From assembly GCA_002320285.1 (NCBI GenBank), contig DCKE01000027.1, forward strand, positions 202,272 through 266,271: DNA of 64,000 bases, written 5' to 3'. The position numbers and the translations under genes were made by a program. Below the pieces are notes generated by a model that saw only the letters and a program-made list of their open reading frames with translations, had not been told where the DNA came from and did not search any database. Below, one piece after another: positions 44,137 to 52,259 of this stretch (positions are counted from its first letter, which is position 1; each line of letters starts with the position of its first letter). This stretch comes from Flavobacteriaceae bacterium UBA1682. Its GTDB lineage: Bacteria; Bacteroidota; Bacteroidia; Flavobacteriales; Flavobacteriaceae.

Positions 44137-44492
44137 GGATATTGTTAAATAGATATTTTATAGGCTTACTGCTGTTGGGTACTTGTGTATATTTCCTACA
44201 GAGACTGGCAGTTGAATTACCTGCCTTTATTCAGAATTACCTCAATGACTTGTTGGTGATGCCTTTAGTGTTATGGATTGTTTGGGCGGTATTGGTTGAG
44301 GTAAAGGGTATCGAGGCGCAGATTTCATGGGCCATGGCTTTGTCTTTATTTCTTTATTATAGTGTTTTTTTTGAATGCTATTTGCCCACAGTAAATACTC
44401 GTTACACCTCCGACTTCTACGATGTGTTTTGTTATTTCATCGGCACGATGGTTTTTATGCTTTTATACAAAAAAGGCTGTATCAAGATTTGA
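44133..44492 (+). CDS. Small integral membrane protein
   Basis: This 119-residue protein has three to four hydrophobic helices and no recognised family. I chose the ATG at 44133, which overlaps the upstream stop as ATGA. A longer frame starting at 44073 reads out-of-frame through the upstream gene and gives a non-protein-like Cys/Gly/Asn-rich beginning. The last 20 bases of the gene form the first arm of the terminator hairpin. Confidence 0.75.
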   Translation: MRILLNRYFIGLLLLGTCVYFLQRLAVELPAFIQNYLNDLLVMPLVLWIVWAVLVEVKGIEAQISWAMALSLFLYYSVFFECYLPTVNTRYTSDFYDVFCYFIGTMVFMLLYKKGCIKI

Positions 44493-44506
44493 AACAGCCT
44501 TTTTTG
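44471..44506. terminator. Bidirectional terminator between convergent genes
   Basis: The stem AAAGGCTGT/ACAGCCTTT has an A-run on the left and a T-run on the right, overlapping the 3' end of the small membrane protein gene. It can also serve the M3 peptidase gene on the minus strand. Confidence 0.85.
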
Positions 44507-44535
44507 GGTTTATTTGTGTGAATTGACGTAGCTGC

Positions 44536-46563
44536 CTATAACAATCCAGCTCTTTTCAACAAAGCTTCTGGATTAGGTTCTTGTCCTCTGAATTTTTTGT
44601 AGAGAGTCATTGGATGTTCGGTACCGCCTTTTGATAAAATGTTTTCCTTGAATTTAGAAGCTATTTCGCGATTGAAAATACCATATTCCTTAAAGTAGGC
44701 AAAAGCATCCGCATCGAGTACTTCTGCCCATTTATAGCTGTAGTATCCCGAGGAATAACCTCCTTGAAATATATGAGAAAATGCCGTACTCATCGCATTT
44801 TCTGCCACGTCTGGATAGAGTTGTGTATTGGCAAATTGTTCGGTTTCAAAAGCTTTTAGATTTGTTATTCCAGTCGGGTCCTGACCGTGCCATGCCATAT
44901 CTAATAATCCAAAACTTATTTGACGTAGTGTAGCCATTCCCTCTTGGAAACTAGCGCTTTCTTTTATTTTTTCGATTAAGTCCATAGGTAGCACTTCTCC
45001 GGTTTTATAATGTTTAGCAAACAGTTCCAGTGCCTCTTTTTCGTAACACCAGTTTTCCATGATTTGACTTGGCAGTTCAACGAAGTCCCAATAAACATTT
45101 GTGCCAGAAAGACTCGGATAAACCGTGTCGGCGAGCATACCGTGTAAGGCGTGTCCAAATTCGTGAAAGAGAGTAGTTACCTCGTTAAAGGTCAATAGCG
45201 ATGGTTTGGTAGCAGTTGGTTTAGTAAAGTTGCAGACAATGGATATATGAGGACGTTGATCCGTCCCATTTTGAATGTATTGTGATTTAAAGGAAGTCAT
45301 CCAAGCGCCGTTTCGCTTACTCTTTCTAGGAAAGAAATCTGTATAAAAAATAGCGATCAAACGGTTGTTGGCATCGGTTACTTCAAAGGTTTGAACATCT
45401 TCATGGTATTTGTCGATATGATTTACTTCTTTGAATTGAAGTTGGTACAAGCGGTTGGCTACTTCAAAGGCTCCGTTTAAAACATGTTCCAATTGAAAAT
45501 AAGGCTTTAAAATTTCATCATCTAGACTAAAACGTTGTTGTTTTAATTTTTCGGAATAATAGGCGCCATCCCACTTTTCTAAGCGCTCAATCTGATCCAG
45601 TTCTTTTGCGAAATTAGTTAGTTCGGCAAATTCTTTCTTGGCTGCCGGAGCGGCTTTTTTCAATAAATCGTTTAGAAATTCAAAAACCCGAGTTGGATTC
45701 TGGGCCATGCGCTCTTCCAGTACGAAATCAGCATGGGTCTGGTATCCAAGTATATTGGCGCGTTCGTGGCGCAGTTTAGCAATCTTTAAAACGTTTTCTT
45801 CGTTGTTGAATTCATTGTTTTGAAAAGCTTTTCTACCGGCAGCTATGGCCAATTCTTTTCGTAATTTTCTATTGTCTGCATAGGTTACAAAAGGTAAATA
45901 ACTCGGGAAGTCCAATGTAAATATCCAGCCTTCTAAATTTTGAGATTCCGCTAGCGAATGCGCTTCTTCAATGGCACCTTCTGGTAGTCCGGCCAAGTCG
46001 GCTTCGTCGGTTAAATGCAATTGGTAATTGTTGGTTTCGCTCAATACATTTTCACCAAATTTTAAGGACAACAGTGAAAGGGAGCTGTCGATCTCGCGAA
46101 GGCGGTTTTTCTGCTCCTCGCTTAATAAAGCCCCATTGCGAACAAAACTTAAATAGTTTTTAGTTAATAACATCTCTTGTTCTGTTGATAAAGTCAAGTT
46201 GTCTTTGGTGTCATAAACGGCTTTAACTCGTTTGAAAAGTCCTTCGTTTAAAGTGATGTCGTTTCCCAATGCCGAAAGTTTTGGCGCAATTTCCAAGGCG
46301 ATCTCCTGCAATTCATCACTGGTTTCTGCCGAATTTAAGTTAAAGAAAATATTGGATATTCGATCCAATTGCATACCCGAAAAAGCCAAGGCTTCAACGG
46401 TATTTTCGAATGTAGCAGTATCGGTATTATTGGCTATATCGTCAATTTCTTGGCGAGTTTGCATTATGGCTTGTTCAAAAGCAACTGGATAATCGGAGTT
46501 TTTTATTTGAGTAAATGGAGCGGTATCGTGAACCGTTTGAAATTTAGAATTTAATAAAGTCAT
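44536..46563 (-). CDS. M3 family oligopeptidase (Dcp/OpdA-type)
   Basis: This zinc oligopeptidase of 675 residues cleaves short peptides. The HExxH motif is H467-E468-F-G-H471 in LFHEFGHALH, and the third ligand glutamate is expected in ELPSQIMENW about 30 residues later. The length and the SGTNVYWDFVELPSQ context match the dipeptidyl carboxypeptidase/oligopeptidase A branch. No signal peptide is seen, so it is cytoplasmic. Together with the M17 enzyme it can complete breakdown of imported peptides. The gene is monocistronic. Confidence 0.94.
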   Translation of the reverse strand: MTLLNSKFQTVHDTAPFTQIKNSDYPVAFEQAIMQTRQEIDDIANNTDTATFENTVEALAFSGMQLDRISNIFFNLNSAETSDELQEIALEIAPKLSALGNDITLNEGLFKRVKAVYDTKDNLTLSTEQEMLLTKNYLSFVRNGALLSEEQKNRLREIDSSLSLLSLKFGENVLSETNNYQLHLTDEADLAGLPEGAIEEAHSLAESQNLEGWIFTLDFPSYLPFVTYADNRKLRKELAIAAGRKAFQNNEFNNEENVLKIAKLRHERANILGYQTHADFVLEERMAQNPTRVFEFLNDLLKKAAPAAKKEFAELTNFAKELDQIERLEKWDGAYYSEKLKQQRFSLDDEILKPYFQLEHVLNGAFEVANRLYQLQFKEVNHIDKYHEDVQTFEVTDANNRLIAIFYTDFFPRKSKRNGAWMTSFKSQYIQNGTDQRPHISIVCNFTKPTATKPSLLTFNEVTTLFHEFGHALHGMLADTVYPSLSGTNVYWDFVELPSQIMENWCYEKEALELFAKHYKTGEVLPMDLIEKIKESASFQEGMATLRQISFGLLDMAWHGQDPTGITNLKAFETEQFANTQLYPDVAENAMSTAFSHIFQGGYSSGYYSYKWAEVLDADAFAYFKEYGIFNREIASKFKENILSKGGTEHPMTLYKKFRGQEPNPEALLKRAGLL

Positions 46564-46741
46564 TGTAAAGAAGATTTATAAAACATAAAATTACGAATTT
46601 TTTCGGTGCTTTTGGATGGGAATAGACAATATAAACAGAGGTAGTGCGTGACGTGTATTAAAATAAAAATGTTAAATATTTTGGTTGTTTATGCTGTGTT
46701 ATTTATTTTTAGATGACTAATAATCAATATTCTATGATGTT

Positions 46742-47713
46742 GTGGCAAGGTATGTAGATTTGCTTACTGATTTTACATTTAAAAAGATATTCGGTTCCGA
46801 GCCTAACAAAGAGCTGTTGACGTCGTTGCTCCATGCCGTTTTTAGAGGACAGAAACACTTAATAGAAGTGCTGTATGATAAAAATGAGTATGTGGGTGAT
46901 TCTAAGGATATGGGGACAGTCATTTTTGATTTGACGTGTACGGCTAAAGACGGTTCTAAATATATCATTGAAGTGCAACGAAGCAATCAATATAATTTAA
47001 AAAAACGCATGTTGTATTACAGCAGCAGATTAATAGCAGATCAAGCGCCGAAGGAAGATAGGAAGAAGTGGAATTTTAGAATCCCACAAATATGTGTTGT
47101 AGCGATTATAGACGGTTTTGTAATATCAGATTCAAAATCGGGTCATGTGCATGATGTTTGCTTGTGTAATAAGGATAGTGGTGCTGTTTTTTATACGGGA
47201 TTGGAATTCGTCTATTTGGAGTTAGATCTTTTCTTAAAGCCACCCGAGGACTTAGACGGAGATTTGGATCGGTGGTTGTATGTACTTAAGCATCTGTCCA
47301 AATTGAATCATCTACCAGATTTTTTGAATCATACGGTATTTGAAAGAGTATTTGATTTAGCGGAATTTACTAATTTAACCAAAGAAGAACAGTTTATGTA
47401 CAATACAGAAGTAAAAAGAAGAAGAGATCAAGAGAATACCACGTATTATCAGATTAATGAAGCCAAGAAAAAAGCTAGGAAAGAGGCTAGGAAAGAGGCT
47501 AGGAAAGAAGTGAAAGAAGCTAGAAAAGAAGCAAAAGAAGAAGGATTAGTAGCAAGAAGAGAAGGTATAGCAGAAGGAAAGCTAGAAGTTAAAACGGAGA
47601 TTGTGCGAAATCTACTGAGTAAGTATGATTTTACAGACGTGCAAATCTGCGATATAGCTGAGGTGACATTGGATTTTGTGACGGAAGTGCGAAAAAACTT
47701 GGGAAACGAATAA
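46742..47713 (+). CDS. Rpn family PD-(D/E)XK nuclease/putative transposase
   Basis: This 323-residue protein is of the Rpn/PDDEXK_2 type, a family whose characterised members (RpnA-E) are DNA endonucleases that promote recombination. The start is GTG at 46742, giving MARYVDLLTDFTFKKIFG, the standard family opening; the ATGs just upstream are out of frame. The nuclease core shows DLTCTAKDGSKYIIEVQ with the acidic residue and E-x-Q of the motif. The C-terminal third is a charged ARKE-rich coiled coil followed by LLSKYDFTDVQICDIAEVT. It sits as a single gene with a bidirectional terminator, consistent with a mobile or horizontally spread family. Confidence 0.88.
   Translation: MARYVDLLTDFTFKKIFGSEPNKELLTSLLHAVFRGQKHLIEVLYDKNEYVGDSKDMGTVIFDLTCTAKDGSKYIIEVQRSNQYNLKKRMLYYSSRLIADQAPKEDRKKWNFRIPQICVVAIIDGFVISDSKSGHVHDVCLCNKDSGAVFYTGLEFVYLELDLFLKPPEDLDGDLDRWLYVLKHLSKLNHLPDFLNHTVFERVFDLAEFTNLTKEEQFMYNTEVKRRRDQENTTYYQINEAKKKARKEARKEARKEVKEARKEAKEEGLVARREGIAEGKLEVKTEIVRNLLSKYDFTDVQICDIAEVTLDFVTEVRKNLGNE
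47474..47509 (+). repeat. 12-bp coding repeats in the Rpn gene
   Basis: Three tandem units GCTAGGAAAGAG (last with one base changed) encode Ala-Arg-Lys-Glu repeats. Degenerate copies continue for about 30 bp. Such a tract can gain or lose units in frame by slippage. Confidence 0.85.
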
Positions 47714-47752
47714 AACAAGGGGACTAGTTCTTAACTAATCCCCTTGTTTTTT
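47712..47752. terminator. Bidirectional terminator between the Rpn gene and a lipoprotein gene
   Basis: A 12-bp perfect stem AAAACAAGGGGA/TCCCCTTGTTTT with an inner TAGTT/AACTA pair overlaps the Rpn stop codon. The two flanking genes converge. Confidence 0.9.
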
Positions 47753-47776
47753 GAGATTTAATCTGACTGCATTAAT

Positions 47777-48286
47777 TTACAGATTAACGTTGTAGTAGGT
47801 GTCTGTTTTCTCTATGGTTTTGCCTTTGGAATCAATAACTTTAAATGTTTGATGATTAGGGAAATCCAAAACTCTATCGCAATTTTCTATTGGGATGACC
47901 ACGGTCTCAAAATGGAGTTTAAAGGCTGATTTTTGTTTGATGATGAACTCAAATGTTTTGTCTTTATCTTTGTAATCTACATTTAAAGTTAATTGTAAGC
48001 CGGGACCTTTTTCATAATGATTGAAGCTACCTAAATCTATGTATTTAGGACCTTTAATTTCAATGTCTTCAAGGGTAATAACTTTTTCTTCAATTAAGTT
48101 TTTCCCAGTTACTGGGTCTAATAATATCGCGTTAAATACAGCTGTGACGATATAAAAATCGTCACAGCCCGAATTGTTATGAGAATTGGTTTTAGTGTCG
48201 TTGGAATCGTCGCTCGTAGAACATGCAATAAGGGATGTGAACAGCACTAAAACGGTAAGGAGTTTTTTAAAAAAGTTTGTTTTCAT
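47777..48286 (-). CDS. Putative lipoprotein, unknown function
   Basis: This 169-residue protein has a lipoprotein signal ending SLIAC (C22) followed by a Ser/Asp/Asn-rich tether. The start at 48286 is preferred; a frame twelve codons longer would add LIKILVLQKKT before the signal. The rest is predicted to be beta-rich (ITLEDIEIKGPKYIDLG, LQLTLNVDYKDKDKTFEF). No family is recognised. Surface or periplasmic location is inferred from the lipobox. Confidence 0.7.
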   Translation of the reverse strand: MKTNFFKKLLTVLVLFTSLIACSTSDDSNDTKTNSHNNSGCDDFYIVTAVFNAILLDPVTGKNLIEEKVITLEDIEIKGPKYIDLGSFNHYEKGPGLQLTLNVDYKDKDKTFEFIIKQKSAFKLHFETVVIPIENCDRVLDFPNHQTFKVIDSKGKTIEKTDTYYNVNL

Positions 48287-48414
48287 AGTTTTTTTTTGCA
48301 AAACTAAAATTTTTATTAACAATTCAAAGTGTTAAATTAATATAAATAAAAAGATGTTTTTTTGAATATACGTTCGCTGCAATAAAAACTCAATTTTAGG
48401 CTCAGTTAATTGTA

Positions 48415-48442
48415 ATAAAAAAGCCTCATAAAATGAGGCTTT
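48415..48442 (-). terminator. Intrinsic terminator after purE
   Basis: The perfect stem AAAGCCTCAT/ATGAGGCTTT (48420-48429 with 48433-48442) with an A-run on the left ends minus-strand transcription 16 bp after the purE stop. Confidence 0.9.
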
Positions 48443-48457
48443 AAAAGTTTAGGTTTT

Positions 48458-48940
48458 TTATTGATTCAGTTTAGCTGCGGCAGTTAAAACTGCTTCTCGT
48501 AAACCATCTTTGTATGTTAATATTTTATTTCTTAATGCTTCGTCTTGGCTTCCCAAAATTTGCACGGCTAGTAAACCAGCATTTTTAGCGCCGTTTAAAG
48601 CTACAGTAGCTACAGGAACGCCACCAGGCATTTGTAAAATAGACAAAACACTATCCCATCCATCAATCGAATTACTCGATTTTACAGGAACGCCTATTAC
48701 TGGTAGTGGAGACATTGATGCTACCATTCCCGGTAAATGTGCCGCGCCACCAGCGCCTGCAATGATGACATTAAAACCTCGTAAATGCGCTTGAGACGAA
48801 AAATCTACTAATTTTTCAGGTGTACGGTGTGCAGAAACGATATCTACTACTACCTCAATTCCAAATTCTTTAATGATGTCTATGGCATCTTGCATCACCG
48901 GCATATCCGAGATGCTTCCCATTACTACAGCTATTTTCAT
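48458..48940 (-). CDS. purE: N5-carboxyaminoimidazole ribonucleotide mutase
   Basis: It converts N5-CAIR to CAIR in purine synthesis. This is the class I form, 160 residues. The phosphate-binding motif MGSISDMPVM is at about 7-16, the catalytic-loop VSAHRTPEKL has H38, and AGGAAHLPGM-like sequence (GAGGAAHLPGMVAS) follows. It works with PurK, encoded 146 bp upstream on the same strand; the two are separated by a structured intergenic repeat. Confidence 0.97.
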   Translation of the reverse strand: MKIAVVMGSISDMPVMQDAIDIIKEFGIEVVVDIVSAHRTPEKLVDFSSQAHLRGFNVIIAGAGGAAHLPGMVASMSPLPVIGVPVKSSNSIDGWDSVLSILQMPGGVPVATVALNGAKNAGLLAVQILGSQDEALRNKILTYKDGLREAVLTAAAKLNQ

Positions 48941-48968
48941 AATATTATATTTCTTTATTTCAACGTCA

Positions 48969-49053
48969 CTTTGGGCGTTTCCCTTCGGGGGTGAGCTGTT
49001 CGCTATATCTTTGCTGTCGCTAAACCCAAGGATGTCGCTACTATCCCTAACGC
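48969..49053. repeat. Structured intergenic repeat-like element between purK and purE
   Basis: About 85 bp with higher GC than its surroundings contain GGGCGTTTCCCTTCGGGG, CGCTATATCTTTGC and TATCCCTAACGC. An inner stem pairs 49002-49013 with 49027-49038 (11 of 12 positions with wobble), and an outer GCGTT/AACGC pair closes the element. From memory, closely similar sequence is scattered between genes in many flavobacterial genomes, so I treat it as a family-specific interspersed repeat. It may affect purK-purE mRNA. Confidence 0.6.
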
Positions 49054-49085
49054 AGTAGGTGTGTTAATTCACAATGCTCGGTCAG

Positions 49086-50240
49086 TTATAAACTGATGAC
49101 CTCGATGGTTTCTTTTACGACCTGTGCAATTTTACGAGCCTCAACCATATCGGTATTGACGATCGTGACATGTCCCATTTTTCTAAACGGACGGGTTTCG
49201 CGCTTACCATAAATATGTGGGGTCACCCCATCAATCTGGAGAATTTTCTCCATATTTTTATAATGAACATCGCCTTGATATCCTTCGGCTCCTACTAAAT
49301 TGACCATGATCCCAGCGACCTTACTGTCGGTGTTTCCCAAAGGTAAATTTAAGATGGCACGTAAGTGTTGTTCAAATTGAGAGGTATAACTCGCTTCAAT
49401 CGAATAATGTCCGGAATTATGTGGACGAGGTGCTACTTCATTGACCAGAATTTCATCGTCAACGGTTTGAAACATTTCTACAGCTAAAAGTCCCACGTGA
49501 TTGAATTTCTCCGAAACTTTTAGGGCAATAGCACGGGCTCTATCGGCTACTTCCACATCAATTCGGGCTGGACAGATTACGTACTCCACCTGATTGGCTT
49601 CGGGATGAAATTCCATTTCAACCACTGGATAAGTTTTTATTTCACCAGTAGCACTACGAGCAACGATAACGGCCAATTCGTTTTTAAACGGAATCATGAC
49701 CTCTGCAATACATTCCACGTTGGGTAATCCTTGCAAATCTACTAGCGATCGCACTACTTTAACACCATTACCGTCGTAGCCAAACTGAGCGCATTTCCAT
49801 ACAAAGGGCATGGAGATTTGTTGCTCTTCAATCTGCTTTTGCAAATCTTCTAGGCGGTCAAATCGCGTGTATGGCGCTGTTGGGATTTGATGCAACGAAT
49901 AAAAATCTTTTTGTTTTCCTTTATGTTGTATTTGACGTAAAGTTTTTGGAGACGGATACACCAATAATCCTTCGCTTTCTAATTGATCTAAAGCGTCCAA
50001 ATTCACGTTTTCAATTTCGATAGTCAATACGGAAACTTTTTTTCCAAACTGATAAACCGTTTCATAATCCATCAAGTCTCCTTGGAAGAATTGATGTGCA
50101 CCATATTGAGCTGGAGCTTCCGAACTCGGGTCTAAAATGAACGTAGCGATATCGAATTTACGAGCGTCGGAAAGTAACATTTTTCCCAGTTGTCCACCCC
50201 CTAAAATTCCCAATCTAAAATCAGAAGAAAAATAATTCAT
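49086..50240 (-). CDS. purK: 5-(carboxyamino)imidazole ribonucleotide synthase
   Basis: This ATP-grasp enzyme of 384 residues makes N5-CAIR from AIR, bicarbonate and ATP. The N-terminal GILGGGQLGKMLL is diagnostic, and the ATP-grasp metal site is in EMFQTVDDEILVNEVAPRPHNSGH. The start at 50240 is chosen because the ten extra residues of the upstream ATG (50270) are polar and not conserved in the family. PurE follows downstream. Together they replace the carboxylase reaction of class II PurE. Confidence 0.96.
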   Translation of the reverse strand: MNYFSSDFRLGILGGGQLGKMLLSDARKFDIATFILDPSSEAPAQYGAHQFFQGDLMDYETVYQFGKKVSVLTIEIENVNLDALDQLESEGLLVYPSPKTLRQIQHKGKQKDFYSLHQIPTAPYTRFDRLEDLQKQIEEQQISMPFVWKCAQFGYDGNGVKVVRSLVDLQGLPNVECIAEVMIPFKNELAVIVARSATGEIKTYPVVEMEFHPEANQVEYVICPARIDVEVADRARAIALKVSEKFNHVGLLAVEMFQTVDDEILVNEVAPRPHNSGHYSIEASYTSQFEQHLRAILNLPLGNTDSKVAGIMVNLVGAEGYQGDVHYKNMEKILQIDGVTPHIYGKRETRPFRKMGHVTIVNTDMVEARKIAQVVKETIEVISL

Positions 50241-50312
50241 AGTATTGTCTGTTGTTGTGTGTTTTTGCAAAGATAATTTAAAATACTGATATCGTAAATT
50301 CTTGAGGCTCCT

Positions 50313-50867
50313 TTACTTCTTTTTCTGATCGGTAGCGAAATGCCGTCGAACAAATTTTTCAGAGCGTCGCTGGAACGAGGGTTTGCTAGTAGCATAGCGC
50401 TGGTCTATAATGGATCTACTGATTTCAAGTAGTTCGGGATATGTCGCACTCAATTCGCTTAGAATATCCAAAGCATAACATTGAGTGGCGATCTTGGTTT
50501 GTGAAATCAACCATTCTAGGGCAGTTTCCAATATAAGGTTTTCTTGAGAAGCATTTAAGTGGAATTCCGATGAAGAGACCAGTTGGAAAGCAATCTTTGC
50601 CATCGGACGTTTTGCACTTTCGTGTTTGATGTTGCTGAGAGAATGGCAAAAGGTGTTGATATGATGATGTATTAACGATGGATCATCTATTAAAATCAGT
50701 TCCAGTATCCAACAGGCTTTATGGTGGTTTTTGCAAGTGCTATCCATGGCCATTTTAAAAATCATATCAATATACGTAGGTTTCGATAAGACCAATTGTT
50801 TTAATGCAATTCTACTTTCCAATAGGGCAGAGCAAGAATCAAGTTGGCTGAGTAATAAAGATGCCAT
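50313..50867 (-). CDS. HEAT-like helical protein (Bacteroidota conserved)
   Basis: This 184-residue all-helical protein has repeats resembling HEAT units (KACWILELILIDDPSLIHHH, SAKRPMAKIAFQLV, CYALDILSEL). It resembles a flavobacterial family that I recall as often labelled adenylosuccinate lyase without the lyase signature; I see no lyase motif here. The start ATG at 50867 is preferred: the longer frame to 50999 runs through the hpt promoter and the start of hpt on the other strand. It lies 73 bp upstream of purK on the same strand. The function is unknown. Confidence 0.7.
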   Translation of the reverse strand: MASLLLSQLDSCSALLESRIALKQLVLSKPTYIDMIFKMAMDSTCKNHHKACWILELILIDDPSLIHHHINTFCHSLSNIKHESAKRPMAKIAFQLVSSSEFHLNASQENLILETALEWLISQTKIATQCYALDILSELSATYPELLEISRSIIDQRYATSKPSFQRRSEKFVRRHFATDQKKK

Positions 50868-50957
50868 TCGTTTTGTAATAAATTTAAATACAGTACAAAT
50901 AAAAAACATAAATCTGTAATTCTTTGCGTGGAATTTAAATTTTCGCTTCATATTTAT

Positions 50958-50965
50958 TATATTTG
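50958..50965 (+). promoter_or_regulatory. -7 promoter element TATATTTG before hpt
   Basis: It is an exact match, 22 bp before the hpt ATG at 50988. It supports that start and argues against the upstream ATG at 50928. Confidence 0.65.
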
Positions 50966-50987
50966 CGAATTGAACAATTATGTCCCC

Positions 50988-51518
50988 ATGGAAATCCAAG
51001 TTTTAGATAAAACCTTTGTGCCTTTTATTTCGGCCTCCGAAATTCAAGACCGATTAAAGCAACTGGCTCAGCAAATCCAAGCCGATATGCAAGGTGAAGT
51101 ACCGGTGTTTATTGGTGTACTCAACGGTTCTTTTATGGTGGTTTCAGACTTGATGAAACATTATACAGGTGCTTGTGAGATGAGTTTTATCAAAATGGCT
51201 TCGTATATTGGGACTCAATCGTCCAATCAAGTCAACCAACTATTAGGATTGGATATCGATATTACCGATCGAAGAATCGTAGTGGTGGAAGACATTGTCG
51301 ATACCGGAAATACGTTGGTAGCTCTAAAAGAGCTTTTTGGACAACACAGACCTAAAGAAATTAAAATATTTACGTTGTGTTTAAAGCCCGAGGCCTATAC
51401 CAAGTCAATTCCCTTGGATTATGTAGGTTTTGAAATTCCCAATAAATTTATTGTCGGTTATGGAATGGACTACGATAAACATGGGAGAAACATACCAGAA
51501 ATATATCAAATTAAATAA
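50988..51518 (+). CDS. hpt: Hypoxanthine phosphoribosyltransferase
   Basis: This purine-salvage enzyme of 176 residues converts hypoxanthine/guanine plus PRPP to IMP/GMP. The PRPP-binding motif is VVVEDIVDTGNTL, the N-terminal LNGSFMVVSDLM contains the flexible-loop neighbour, and VGYGMDYDKHGRNIPEIY is the characteristic C-terminus. It begins the hpt-adk group; adk starts 21 bp after its stop. Confidence 0.95.
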   Translation: MEIQVLDKTFVPFISASEIQDRLKQLAQQIQADMQGEVPVFIGVLNGSFMVVSDLMKHYTGACEMSFIKMASYIGTQSSNQVNQLLGLDIDITDRRIVVVEDIVDTGNTLVALKELFGQHRPKEIKIFTLCLKPEAYTKSIPLDYVGFEIPNKFIVGYGMDYDKHGRNIPEIYQIK

Positions 51519-51539
51519 AAACATACACGACACAAGAAT

Positions 51540-52112
51540 ATGATAACGATAGTTTTATTTGGAAAGCCCGGTGCAGGGAAAGGTACTCAAGCTGCTTTTT
51601 TAAAAGAAAAATATAATTTAATGCACATTTCTACAGGAGATGTGTTTCGTTTTAATTTAAAAAACAATACACCATTAGGCGAAAAAGCCAAGGCTTTTAT
51701 TGACAATGGGGAGTTGGTTCCAGATGAAATCACTATCGATATGTTGCGTGACGAAGTAGAGAAAAATCAGGATTGCAATGGATTTTTATTTGATGGATTT
51801 CCAAGAACAATTAAACAGGCTGAGGCATTGGATGAATTGTTGCTTTCCAAAAATTGGGATTTAACCGCGACTATTGCTCTTGAAGCTGATGACAATATAT
51901 TGGTAGAACGTATTTTAGAGCGTGGTAAAACAAGCGGGCGTTCAGATGATCAGGATGAATTGAAAATCAGAAACCGTTATGCGGAATATAACGAGAAGAC
52001 AGCACCTTTGATCGATTATTATAAAGCTAAGAATAAATATCATGCCGTAAATGGTATCGGAACTATTGAGGAAATTACAAAGCGTCTAAGCCAAGTAATT
52101 GATCAACTTTAA
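51540..52112 (+). CDS. adk: Adenylate kinase
   Basis: It interconverts ATP + AMP and 2 ADP. The protein has 190 residues. The P-loop GKPGAGKGTQ is at residues 8-17, the AMP site includes STGDVFR and GFPRTIKQAE, and RILERGKTSGRSDD marks the shortened LID (no zinc-binding cysteines), typical of the short-type enzyme. It is 21 bp downstream of hpt and probably cotranscribed. Confidence 0.97.
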   Translation: MITIVLFGKPGAGKGTQAAFLKEKYNLMHISTGDVFRFNLKNNTPLGEKAKAFIDNGELVPDEITIDMLRDEVEKNQDCNGFLFDGFPRTIKQAEALDELLLSKNWDLTATIALEADDNILVERILERGKTSGRSDDQDELKIRNRYAEYNEKTAPLIDYYKAKNKYHAVNGIGTIEEITKRLSQVIDQL

Positions 52113-52165
52113 TAAAGTCCAATTACCTTATTGTAATTATCCATACTGTTTTGCTGAAAATAAAT

Positions 52166-52173
52166 TAAATTTG
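52166..52173 (+). promoter_or_regulatory. -7 promoter element TAAATTTG before obgE
   Basis: It matches TAnnTTTG and lies 86 bp before the obgE ATG, giving a leader of about 80 nt. Confidence 0.5.
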
Positions 52174-52259
52174 CGGCCACAAACACAAGTTTAGTCCACT
52201 TGAGAAAATCTCTACGAGATTCCACAACGGAACTATAATTAAAAATAATACAAGGAAAG

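Noticed and set aside
47449..47718. 89-codon minus-strand frame opposite the end of the Rpn gene
   Set aside because: Its Ser/Phe/Leu-rich repeats are the complement of the ARKE codon repeat.
50868..50999. N-terminal extension of the HEAT-like protein up to 50999
   Set aside because: It would run across the hpt promoter and start; the ATG at 50867 gives a compact helical protein.
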